A DNA stretch of 7,842 nt from Legionellales bacterium (GCA_013215905.1 JABSQI010000075.1:1-7842), one strand, 5' to 3'; counted from the stretch's first letter, positions 1 through 6,116 are shown. Translations and numbers: made by a program. Notes: generated from the letters alone by a model not told the origin.

Positions 1-51
1 TTAATGAATTTATCGTCGTTTCCAAAATCGGTAACCCTGATCACTTAATAA
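1..51 (+). other. Possible 3' end of an upstream rightward gene
   Basis: Read from base 1, the first plus-strand frame gives LMNLSSFPKSVTLIT followed by two adjacent stops (TAA TAA at 46-51). The third plus frame stays open longer, beginning NEFIVVSKIGNPDHL and running through the TA tract to a stop near 120. The minus strand also has a short open stretch here. This segment is visibly less AT-rich than the bases after it, so it probably belongs to a gene outside the window, but frame and strand cannot be decided from so few bases. No family is recognised. Confidence 0.25.
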
Positions 52-52
52 T

Positions 53-67
53 TATATATATATATAT
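53..67. repeat. (TA)n microsatellite tract
   Basis: About seven TA dinucleotides in a row are followed by a run of T. The tract lies in the 106-bp gap between the left-edge segment and the stop codon of the inverse autotransporter gene. The rest of that gap is plain AT-rich DNA. A 7-bp inverted repeat (AAAAGTA at 81-87, TACTTTT at 117-123) has a loop of 29 bases, too long for a convincing terminator of the leftward gene. Confidence 0.7.
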
Positions 68-157
68 TTTTTTGTATTATAAAAGTAGTTATTTGTGTGT
101 ATGCTTTTTGGTAATTTACTTTTAGTTATAATTATATATTTGTGAAATTGTGAGTAA

Positions 158-2290
158 TTATTGATATTTTATACGAAGAGCTTCCTTAAGTAATTCTGTA
201 GCTGGATTTACAAATTTTTCGTCATTAGGGCGTAAAGGATCAGCAAGATAATCTTGATAAAATTTAATTTCCGCATCAATTCCATCCGATGTTCGTATTT
301 GCCTACCTTCATTTGCTAGGCCAATTTTAACTGATCTCTCGGTTACTGGTTTCATTCCGCCAAGAAAAGATTTTTTAGGAAATTCCCATGGATAGTTTTT
401 TTGTCTTTCTGTAAGTGCATTAGCTCCCATGTTTTTCCTTGCTCGAGCTTTCTTTTGTTTTTTTAGTTCTTTTAAGTTGGGTGCATTATTTTTCCCTGTA
501 GCAATAGATTTAGCTTTTTGTTGCTGTACACTTGCCAATCGTTCCTTAAGCTTTTTTAACTCTTCTGGACTAGTTGATGATTTAACTTTTTTTGGGTCAA
601 AAGTACTTCTAACATTACTTTTAACTGCAGTACCATATCTTTGTTTAAGATTTGCAAGTTCAGCTTTTTCTTTTACAGATAGTTGTGGATTATTCTGATC
701 TAACGCAGCTTGTTTTTCTTTTTCTTGTAGATTCTTAAATCGTGCAATATTTTTTTTGTTTTGTTCAGCTCTCATTCTGGGAGTTATTATGGTTTTGCGT
801 TTTTTTACTTTTTGAGTTCTTTTTTGTAGCTTTGTAAGTTGTGAATTTAGATCTTCAATTATTTCTTGTTGATCTTTTATTTTCTGCTGTAAGGAATTAT
901 CTTCTTGCGCTGTTTTTTCTATTTCTTGTTGTGAATCATTACTAGATAGATCTTTATTTTGATTATCAGATATTTGAGATTCTAATTTGCTAATTGTTTC
1001 TTCAAGCATTTGTATTTGTTCTATTAGCTCTTTATTTTTATCGGTTGTGTTAGAGAGTTCATCTAATAATTCGGCAATTCTTTCTGATTTTTCTAGTGCT
1101 TCTTGTTCAAATTTTTCATCGTTTATATCTTGGTTATTACCTTGGGTTTTTTGTAACTCATTGGAATTACGCTCGTTAGCAGGTTCGAAACTCTTTGCTT
1201 TAGCGATAATTTCTCCTTTAGTTTGTATACGATTGATATTTTTACTATTAACGATAGCTATATCATCAAATTTTATATTATTCGCTTTTTCTATAGCTTC
1301 AATTTTATCTATACTATCTACTATTATTACATTTCCATCAGTAACTATTTCATCTTTAGAATAGTCTATATCCTCTAGAACAACGGCGGTTCTTCCAGTT
1401 ATATTTTTATCTGCTGTCTTAGTATTTTTTGATCCTTCTATATGAACAATATCAATATCTCGCACAGGTAATTGGGTCATTTTTTTTTCACTCCAAGATT
1501 GTTTTCCTAGTGATCTTGAGCCAATATTCCATTGTAAATTTAACCCAAGATAATTGGTAAATTTCCTTTTGTTGTCATAATTTGATTCTCCTTCTAAATA
1601 GACCCAGTCAAGTATCCTAATTTTACTTCTTAAGCGTCCTCCAATAACAGAGCCTACATCCTTAGATTTAAAATAATAATATGCGGCAAACATTTCTAAT
1701 CGTGGAATTTTGTAAACAGATCCACCAATTTCTAGATCAAACCCTGGTAAGGCTTGTTCAAAAATTTGTTTATTTCTTATTCCAACATTTGTGATGTTAG
1801 TTGCACTATCATATGTTGCATGGTAAATATTATAATCATTTAGTTGGTATCTTTTTTTTGAAGGAAGGTAAACATTAGCACGAATTTCTATGTCTTTTGA
1901 TAAAGCTTCCATACCTATTGTTGCTTGATAAAGAATGTTATTGTGAGAGGTCTTTCTAATATCGTAAAATGCGTATTCTCCTAAAATCCAAGCTGGGTTT
2001 ATGAAATATCTATATCCTATACCTATATTTCCCTCAATATGTTTTGCTGTATCCATTAAACCAATGGCTGTAAAATAAGCCAAAAATTTATCCATTTTTT
2101 GAAAAATTGGTAATACGAAACCAGCTCTTGCGATATTCCTTTGGTTTTCTTTGGTAGAGCTATAACCTAATTTTCCTGTTAATTCAATACTAGGAGTGTA
2201 TCTTCGATCATTATTACTATCAGAATAAATACTGGGTGAAATAATTATAGCTAAGAATGTTGTTATATATATTAGGAATAGTTTAAGCAT
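158..2290 (-). CDS. Inverse autotransporter (intimin/invasin-type barrel) with coiled-coil passenger
   Basis: This is a predicted outer-membrane adhesin or surface protein of 710 residues. Residues 1-23 form a signal peptide (MLKLFLIYITTFLAIIIS core, likely cut after IYS). Residues about 34-256 match the inverse autotransporter beta-domain: LTGKLGY, LPIFQ, GNIGIGYRYF, ILGEYAFYDIRKTSHN, RANVYLPSK, the LPGFDLEIG-KIPRLEMFAAYY segment and alternating strands ending NYLGLNLQWN. The linker QLPVRDIDIVHIEG (274-286) is typical of the exit from such barrels. In this family the N-terminal barrel exports the C-terminal passenger. Here the passenger has a small beta-looking piece (about 297-355), heptad-like coiled coils (about 392-445 and 452-495), a lysine-rich helical part (about 496-625) and a compact-looking end (630-710). 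No Ig-like repeats, C-type lectin or LysM domain are visible. The start gives a complete signal peptide but has no clear Shine-Dalgarno sequence. The barrel assignment is secure; the ligand is unknown. Confidence 0.88.
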   Translation of the reverse strand: MLKLFLIYITTFLAIIISPSIYSDSNNDRRYTPSIELTGKLGYSSTKENQRNIARAGFVLPIFQKMDKFLAYFTAIGLMDTAKHIEGNIGIGYRYFINPAWILGEYAFYDIRKTSHNNILYQATIGMEALSKDIEIRANVYLPSKKRYQLNDYNIYHATYDSATNITNVGIRNKQIFEQALPGFDLEIGGSVYKIPRLEMFAAYYYFKSKDVGSVIGGRLRSKIRILDWVYLEGESNYDNKRKFTNYLGLNLQWNIGSRSLGKQSWSEKKMTQLPVRDIDIVHIEGSKNTKTADKNITGRTAVVLEDIDYSKDEIVTDGNVIIVDSIDKIEAIEKANNIKFDDIAIVNSKNINRIQTKGEIIAKAKSFEPANERNSNELQKTQGNNQDINDEKFEQEALEKSERIAELLDELSNTTDKNKELIEQIQMLEETISKLESQISDNQNKDLSSNDSQQEIEKTAQEDNSLQQKIKDQQEIIEDLNSQLTKLQKRTQKVKKRKTIITPRMRAEQNKKNIARFKNLQEKEKQAALDQNNPQLSVKEKAELANLKQRYGTAVKSNVRSTFDPKKVKSSTSPEELKKLKERLASVQQQKAKSIATGKNNAPNLKELKKQKKARARKNMGANALTERQKNYPWEFPKKSFLGGMKPVTERSVKIGLANEGRQIRTSDGIDAEIKFYQDYLADPLRPNDEKFVNPATELLKEALRIKYQ

Positions 2291-2467
2291 AAAGTTAGTA
2301 AAAATTAAATTTTATTTCAACAATCGTAATGTTTAATGTTATACATGCAAAAATCGTGCAAAATAATGAATAATTTTTAGGAAAAAAATTAATATAATCA
2401 GTATGTTAAAAATTAGTTGAGTGAGGATAAATACAATAATCTGTGATACATCTTCTATAATGCTGGG
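2291..2467. other. Intergenic leader region of the inverse autotransporter
   Basis: No gene is seen in these 177 bases, which should hold the promoter of the leftward adhesin gene. On the minus strand a -10-like TATAAC lies at 2338-2343, with only a poor -35 (TTATTT, 2361-2366) at 17-bp spacing. Next to it a short direct repeat reads TGCAAAAATCG then TGCAAAATAATG on the plus strand (about 2346-2368), which could be a regulator site or chance. No ribosome-binding site stands out before the 2290 start. Confidence 0.35.
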
Positions 2468-2662
2468 TCATTGAATTAACGAAGGGATTGTATTAGGACT
2501 ATAGTACAAATCAATATTATCAAGAGTAGTTCGTTTTCGATAGTTTGAATTTTTTTTAATTTGCATTGACCAATATAATGGAATAGCAATTATATTATAA
2601 ACTACGCATAATATTAATATATCAACTGCTTGATCTAAATTTACAATAGTTTCATATAACAT
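2468..2662 (-). CDS. Possible small single-pass membrane protein (64 aa)
   Basis: This is an unrecognised short reading frame. Residues about 13-34 (DILILCVVYNIIAIPLYW) form one hydrophobic stretch long enough for a transmembrane helix. It is followed by KIKKNSNYRKR-like positive charge (36-44, IKKNSNYRKR), which would place the C-terminal half in the cytoplasm by the positive-inside rule. The last 20 residues are polar. There is no Shine-Dalgarno sequence before the ATG. However, a minus-strand promoter-like pair (TAGGCA at 2706-2711, 17-bp gap, TATAGT at 2683-2688) lies just upstream, which favours a real gene. It shares orientation with the adhesin gene 177 bp downstream. A chance frame in AT-rich DNA remains possible. 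Confidence 0.4.
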   Translation of the reverse strand: MLYETIVNLDQAVDILILCVVYNIIAIPLYWSMQIKKNSNYRKRTTLDNIDLYYSPNTIPSLIQ

Positions 2663-2682
2663 TTTTTTGGTAAAAAATAGGA

Positions 2683-2711
2683 ACTATAATTCATAATATT
2701 TTATATGCCTA
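2683..2711 (-). promoter_or_regulatory. Candidate promoter for the 64-aa frame
   Basis: On the minus strand TAGGCA (four of six matches to TTGACA) is separated by 17 bases from TATAGT (five of six matches to TATAAT). It ends about 20 bases before the ATG at 2662. Such matches are frequent in AT-rich DNA. The GC-containing -35 makes this one somewhat better than background. Confidence 0.35.
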
Positions 2712-2780
2712 TGATTGGCAGGTACTAAATAATTTAAACTTAGAATTTCTATCTAACTCATAGGAGATTTTTTAATAGCT

Positions 2781-2795
2781 AATATACTGTATATT
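2781..2795. promoter_or_regulatory. 15-bp perfect palindrome, possible operator
   Basis: AATATAC-T-GTATATT is a perfect 7-bp inverted repeat around a single central base. The size and symmetry fit a site for a dimeric helix-turn-helix regulator. It sits about 80 bp upstream of the -35 element of the orphan gene and about 120 bp upstream of the start of the 64-aa frame, so it could serve either. The AT-only arms (apart from one C/G pair) mean chance cannot be excluded. Confidence 0.3.
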
Positions 2796-2821
2796 TTATC
2801 ACTTTTATGAAAATTGTTCGG

Positions 2822-2841
2822 TTGGTGTCTTCAGATCATAA
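2822..2841. repeat. Left copy of an imperfect direct repeat flanking the orphan gene
   Basis: TTGGTGTCTTCAGATCATAA resembles the segment at 4159-4180 on the other side of the 395-residue gene. The shared core is GGTGTCTT, followed by AGAT and then TAA, with two small length differences. Both copies lie in non-coding DNA in the same orientation. They may be remnants of an insertion event or shared regulatory sequence; similarity by chance is possible. Confidence 0.3.
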
Positions 2842-2874
2842 CGCTTCTATAATATTTTTTATTTATATTTGTAC

Positions 2875-2903
2875 GATACAGGATTTCCGTTGCTTTTTAT
2901 AAT
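2875..2903 (+). promoter_or_regulatory. Promoter of the 395-aa orphan gene
   Basis: GATACA (2875-2880) and a perfect TATAAT (2898-2903) are separated by 17 bases, the optimal sigma-70 spacing. Transcription would begin around 2910, giving a leader of only some 13 bases before the ATG at 2924. A second -10-like TATAAC at 2912-2917 would give an almost leaderless message. This agrees with the absence of a Shine-Dalgarno sequence. Confidence 0.5.
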
Positions 2904-2923
2904 TAATTTGCTATAACTTAATA

Positions 2924-4111
2924 ATGACTCCAGAACAGAAAATCCTTAAGGTAATCATATTAATATCTCAAAATAAAGAATTTTTTGCAGAATTTTTAAA
3001 AGGTCAAACTGTTCAATTTAAAGAGTCTATTAGGGATCCTCATGGACTTGCTATAAGAGATAAACATTACATACGCGAATGGTATTTTGATCGAACAACT
3101 GATCCTGTAGACAAAAATAAATATCTAGACACCATGAATAATTTTTTTAAAATAATTGGTGAAGAAGCAACTATAGAATCATACAGTATTGAACAATTAT
3201 TAAGCTTAGTGAAAACTCATAAAATAAAAGTAACTAGAGATAGACCTATAGATTATAAATATAATCCAAAAATTACCGCGTTTCAAAATTCACTAAACAA
3301 ATGTATTAGAGGAGTTTTATCTCCTGAAAGAACCAAAAGGAGACTAAAGACACTTCCTACTATTGACCCTAAAGTATATCAAAAAGATATTAGAGTGCAC
3401 GATTATGTTTGGAGTAGAAGTAATAGTGATGATCTGAAAAATTATCTTATGGACAATCCTGAGCTAGTGGATTTCTTTCTAGAAGAAAATATACAGAAAG
3501 ATATAGTAGAAATGTCTGAGAAATTCTCTACATGGTGGAAAAAGAAAAAGCGTAGAGAACAATATGTTCCTAAAAATGAATCAAATACAGTTATCCCAAA
3601 ACAAAGAAGTACTCTATATGAAAAACTTAGATCTAAAGCTATGCGTAAAAATCCTACGGCATTTTCAAATTTATCTAGCATTGTTGAAGATCCTGTTGAA
3701 CTAGGACTAAAAAAAATACATGGAATTGTTAAAGAATTTTCTAATGTTAGAGAAAAATATAGTTCTAATAGGCAATGGTACAAGAGTTTATTTATATTAA
3801 CTACTCGTACCTATAAAAGACGTACTCAACTTCGTAGTTTAGATAAAGCAGTGCAAGAGTTTATAACTGAGCCAGATTATCCTAAATTAAAAATTTTACT
3901 AGATACTATTATTGATACTAAGAAAAATATTGTTGGCGAGAAACAAAGGAAATTTGCTAATAGGGTATTTAGCAGTGCTTTAGAAAAAGTATTAGACGAT
4001 TTATCAGAAAAAATTATAAATGAAATCCCTAAAGATCTACTAGTGAATATACAGGAAGCAAACCCTGACTTGTCATTTCAACTTAATACAATTTCAAATT
4101 TTAAAAAATAA
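2924..4111 (+). CDS. Unrecognised lysine-rich helical protein (395 aa)
   Basis: I do not recognise a family. The protein has no signal peptide and no transmembrane stretch, so it is cytoplasmic or exported by a signal-independent route. It looks mostly helical. Residues 1-100 hold two amphipathic segments around KILKVIILISQ and NKYLDTMNNFFKIIGE. Residues 100-165 are basic and aromatic (RDRPIDYKYNPK, RTKRRLKTL). A striking WWKKKKRR cluster lies at 204-211, followed by a polar linker to about 228. Residues 258-395 form another helical, charged block ending IPKDLLVNIQEANPDLSFQL. Highly basic helical orphans are common among effectors of intracellular bacteria, and the KKKKRR cluster resembles a nuclear-localisation or acidic-lipid-binding patch; both points are inference. 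A good promoter lies upstream, no Shine-Dalgarno sequence is present, and repeats flank the gene. The long intact frame and paired promoter make it a real gene. Confidence 0.8.
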   Translation: MTPEQKILKVIILISQNKEFFAEFLKGQTVQFKESIRDPHGLAIRDKHYIREWYFDRTTDPVDKNKYLDTMNNFFKIIGEEATIESYSIEQLLSLVKTHKIKVTRDRPIDYKYNPKITAFQNSLNKCIRGVLSPERTKRRLKTLPTIDPKVYQKDIRVHDYVWSRSNSDDLKNYLMDNPELVDFFLEENIQKDIVEMSEKFSTWWKKKKRREQYVPKNESNTVIPKQRSTLYEKLRSKAMRKNPTAFSNLSSIVEDPVELGLKKIHGIVKEFSNVREKYSSNRQWYKSLFILTTRTYKRRTQLRSLDKAVQEFITEPDYPKLKILLDTIIDTKKNIVGEKQRKFANRVFSSALEKVLDDLSEKIINEIPKDLLVNIQEANPDLSFQLNTISNFKK

Positions 4112-4130
4112 AAAACATAACAATATATGT

Positions 4131-4146
4131 AATATAAATTTATATT
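4131..4146. repeat. 16-bp AT-only perfect palindrome
   Basis: AATATAAATTTATATT reads the same on both strands. It lies 20 bases past the stop of the orphan gene. It could form a weak cruciform or a termination/processing site. Palindromes of pure A/T are not rare in DNA this AT-rich. Confidence 0.35.
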
Positions 4147-4158
4147 TAAAATTCTAGA

Positions 4159-4180
4159 TTGGGTGTCTTTTAGATTGTAA
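4159..4180. repeat. Right copy of the imperfect direct repeat
   Basis: This segment begins TTGGGTGTCTTTTAGATTG and matches the left copy at 2822-2841 over GGTGTCTT plus AGAT and a terminal TAA. It lies 47 bp past the stop codon of the 395-residue gene. The orientation is the same as in the left copy, so the pair brackets the gene. Confidence 0.3.
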
Positions 4181-4190
4181 AAAATAAGTT

Positions 4191-4217
4191 ATAGACAATA
4201 GTGTATTATTGTTTCTA
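4191..4217. terminator. Weak hairpin, possible bidirectional terminator
   Basis: The ACAATA (4195-4200) and TATTGT (4207-4212) arms enclose a 6-base loop. A G-T wobble and further A-T pairs extend the stem outward to about 4191/4217 with one mismatch. The stem has a single G-C pair in its core and there is only a broken T-run, so termination strength would be poor. Its position between two converging genes is the main argument. Confidence 0.2.
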
Positions 4218-4291
4218 TTTATTGATAGCTTAAATAAATGATATAAATATAAAATTTTAATGAATTTGCATAAACAAAAATTATTCTTTAA

Positions 4292-4987
4292 CTATATTTC
4301 TCCTTTTAGATATTTCTGACGTTTATTCTCGGAAAATTTTTCAATGGCATAACGCAGCATCGTACGGGGCATCTTTTTATAATGTTTAATTAGGAAAGAT
4401 TCAGCTAGCTGGGCATTTTTTTTCCAGGACTCTCTTAACATCCACCCAACAGCTTTATGAATTAAATCATGTTTATCATTGAGCAATATTTTAGAAATTT
4501 TAAAAATATCTTGTAAATCAGATTTACGAATAAACCATAAATTAGTAACTATAGCAATTCTTCTAGTCCAAAGATGCTCTGATTTAGCCCAGCTATATAG
4601 TACTGCTCTATCTTTATCTATTAAATGTTTTCCAACAATATAAGGGCAGGTAACATCTACCAGATCCCAGTTATTTATGTATTTAAAATGATTTATATAT
4701 AACTTATAAAAATTTTGTTTTTCGGTTATAGATTTAGATAAATCATATTTATTTATTAAAATAATTAATCCGAGCAGACGTTCTTCATGATAAGGGGATT
4801 TAATTAAATTTTTTATTAGAGTAATGGGTAAATCATGGTGATCTTTCGCAAATTTTCTGATTACTGGAACACGAATGCCAAGAAAAACATCTCCATAACC
4901 ATATTCTCCCTTAGCGGTTTTAAAGAATCTTTGACTATGTTCTGCTGTTTTTTTACAGGCTAATTTACGAAATTCTTTTTGGAGCAT
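4292..4987 (-). CDS. alkD: AlkD-like DNA alkylation repair glycosylase
   Basis: This 231-residue protein belongs to the HEAT-repeat DNA glycosylase family of AlkD, which removes 3- and 7-alkylated purines in base excision repair without flipping the base fully into a pocket. Visible family signatures are GVRVP-type FLGIRVPVIRKFAK (35-48), the HEERLLGL segment (67-74), NNWDLVDVTCPYIVGKHL (105-122), LWTRRIAIVTNLWFIR (139-154) and IHKAVGWMLRESWKK (176-190). Trp107 and Asp111 fit the Trp and catalytic Asp of characterised AlkD proteins, Arg142/143 the DNA-contacting arginine and Trp182 the third aromatic residue, so it should be active. Length is normal for the family. An in-frame TAA eight codons upstream fixes the ATG as the earliest start; no clear Shine-Dalgarno sequence precedes it. 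It begins 57 bp past the aldolase stop and is probably the last gene of the same transcript. Confidence 0.88.
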   Translation of the reverse strand: MLQKEFRKLACKKTAEHSQRFFKTAKGEYGYGDVFLGIRVPVIRKFAKDHHDLPITLIKNLIKSPYHEERLLGLIILINKYDLSKSITEKQNFYKLYINHFKYINNWDLVDVTCPYIVGKHLIDKDRAVLYSWAKSEHLWTRRIAIVTNLWFIRKSDLQDIFKISKILLNDKHDLIHKAVGWMLRESWKKNAQLAESFLIKHYKKMPRTMLRYAIEKFSENKRQKYLKGEI

Positions 4988-5044
4988 ACGATTTGTATGG
5001 GCAAATATTTACAACCTATTTTTAACTTATTAGGAATTATATTT

Positions 5045-6061
5045 TCATATTTCTAAATCAGATTTATAGTTTCCTAAACATGCCAAGCTATTCATTTTTG
5101 CTCTATGCAATAAAGCTTGCTGGGATTTAGCATTATTTTCAGATTTTCCTGCCCAAGTATTTAATACAGGTTCTTGTAATGCTCTACCGAAGGAAGAAGA
5201 TAAAACCCAAGGTTTATTACTATTAACTTGGTTTATGGCATTTAATCTCTCGGTAGCTTGAATTGGAGTTTGCCCGCCAGATAGAAAATTTATGCATGGA
5301 ATAGAGGAGGGCACTGAACGTTTCAAAATCTCAAATGTGGTCTCAGCTATCTCAGCAGTTGAACTCTGATCTTCACAGTCTTTCCCAGGTAGAACCATAT
5401 TTGGTTTTAAAATGGTATATTCTAATTTAACCTTATGATATTGTAAGAATATGAATAGTTCTTTTAATACTATTTCAGTAACTTCAGCACATTTTTGTAG
5501 AGTATGGTTGCCGTCCATCAATATTTCTGGCTCAACAATTGGAACTATTCCATGATTTTGGCAAATTGTCGCATATCTGGCAAGACTCTCTGAGTTGCTT
5601 CTCACCGCAGTTGCAGATGGAGTATCTTTTGAAATGATCATCACATTTCTCCATTTTGCAAATCTTGCTCCTTTCTCTCTATAAGATACTATTCTATTAC
5701 TTAATCCGTCTAATCCTTCTGTTATTTTTTCGCTAGGGAAATTTGTTAATTCTTTGGTGCCTTGATCAACTTTTATACCTATAACAATTTTTTGTGTATC
5801 TAATATTTCTGTGATTGGAATATTTTGATCATCTTTCTGATCCAATGTTTCTTCAAATAAAATTATACCGTTGATATATTTTCCAAGATCTTGGGTGTTA
5901 ACTAACATACTTCTATATGATCTTCTATTTTCGAAGGTGTTTTCTAGATTGATTGAAGAAAATCTTTTTCCAATTGTCCCATTACTTTCATCAGCTGCTA
6001 AAATCCCTTGACCATTATTTGACATTAAATCAATAGTTTCTGATAACATTTTACTAGACAT
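5045..6061 (-). CDS. fba: Class I fructose-bisphosphate aldolase
   Basis: This 338-residue enzyme splits fructose-1,6-bisphosphate into dihydroxyacetone phosphate and glyceraldehyde-3-phosphate through a lysine Schiff base, in glycolysis and, reversed, gluconeogenesis. It is of the classical class I type shared with animals, plants and some bacteria, not the metal-dependent class II or the DhnA type. All key positions are visible: LAADESNGTIGKRF with Asp24, GIKVDQG with Lys97, FAKWR with Lys136, VEPEI with Glu177, LKPNMVLPG with the Schiff-base Lys219, FLSGGQ with Ser261 and SFGRALQ with Arg293. The C-terminus ends LEI and lacks the terminal tyrosine used by vertebrate enzymes. A strong Shine-Dalgarno sequence (AGGAGA at 6071-6076, nine bases before ATG) fixes the start. 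The gene follows the reductase by 55 bp and precedes alkD by 57 bp. Confidence 0.96.
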   Translation of the reverse strand: MSSKMLSETIDLMSNNGQGILAADESNGTIGKRFSSINLENTFENRRSYRSMLVNTQDLGKYINGIILFEETLDQKDDQNIPITEILDTQKIVIGIKVDQGTKELTNFPSEKITEGLDGLSNRIVSYREKGARFAKWRNVMIISKDTPSATAVRSNSESLARYATICQNHGIVPIVEPEILMDGNHTLQKCAEVTEIVLKELFIFLQYHKVKLEYTILKPNMVLPGKDCEDQSSTAEIAETTFEILKRSVPSSIPCINFLSGGQTPIQATERLNAINQVNSNKPWVLSSSFGRALQEPVLNTWAGKSENNAKSQQALLHRAKMNSLACLGNYKSDLEI

Positions 6062-6070
6062 TATTTATTT

Positions 6071-6076
6071 TCTCCT
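6071..6076 (-). promoter_or_regulatory. Strong Shine-Dalgarno site of the aldolase gene
   Basis: AGGAGA on the minus strand stands nine bases before the ATG at 6061. It is the best ribosome-binding site in the window. The leftward genes on either side of it have none, suggesting higher translation of the aldolase than of its likely co-transcribed neighbours. Confidence 0.75.
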
Positions 6077-6116
6077 ATAGTAATTATGCAATTGTATCCT
6101 AAATATCTTTTAATAT

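Larger units (their letters stand above)
2712..2874. other. Intergenic region before the orphan gene
   Basis: No convincing gene is seen. The region overlaps one arm of a TGCC/GGCA hairpin-like repeat (about 2706-2720). It contains a TAGGAG Shine-Dalgarno-like string at about 2761-2766 with no start codon at proper distance, the 15-bp palindrome at 2781-2795 and the left copy of the flanking repeat at 2822-2841. A 31-codon frame beginning at ATG 2807 ends at TAA 2902; it has no ribosome-binding site and is not called as a gene. Confidence 0.4.
4112..4291. other. Convergent intergenic region
   Basis: These 180 bases lie between the ends of the rightward orphan gene and the leftward alkD-like gene, so they should contain terminators for both. 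No GC-rich rho-independent terminator is present. Two AT-rich dyads are seen: a 16-bp perfect palindrome AATATAAATTTATATT at 4131-4146, and an ACAATA/TATTGT stem with 6-base loop at 4195-4212, extendable with one wobble and one mismatch. No gene was found. Confidence 0.45.

Noticed and set aside
81..123. AAAAGTA/TACTTTT inverted repeat as terminator of the adhesin gene
   Set aside because: The 29-base loop and A/T-dominated 7-bp stem make a functional rho-independent terminator unlikely.
429..698. Plus-strand open frame of 89 codons inside the adhesin gene
   Set aside because: It is antisense to the lysine-rich passenger; the Phe/Leu/Ser/Cys-rich translation is the mirror of AAA/GAA/CTT-type codons, and no ribosome-binding site supports it.
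987..1364. Plus-strand open frame of 125 codons resembling a hydrophobic membrane protein
   Set aside because: It is the antisense shadow of the coiled-coil region. Its Ser/Ile/Leu/Phe richness follows from the Glu/Asn/Lys/Asp codons on the other strand.
2706..2720. TGCC/GGCA hairpin as a terminator
   Set aside because: The stem is only 4 bp and is not followed by a T-run on the plus strand; it also overlaps the candidate -35 of the 64-aa frame.
2785..2804. LexA (SOS) box at TACTGTATAT
   Set aside because: Only the first half-site fits. The second half lacks the ACAG needed at the proper distance, and neither neighbouring gene is a known SOS gene.
2807..2902. 31-codon frame in the same phase as the orphan gene just upstream
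   Set aside because: It ends at a TAA inside the -10 element of the promoter, has no ribosome-binding site, and being in phase is a one-in-three chance. An N-terminal extension lost by a stop is possible but unsupported.
3442..3783. Minus-strand open frame of 113 codons within the orphan gene
   Set aside because: It lies wholly within the 395-codon rightward gene, its Phe/Ser-rich translation mirrors the lysine-rich sense protein, and no start signals accompany it.
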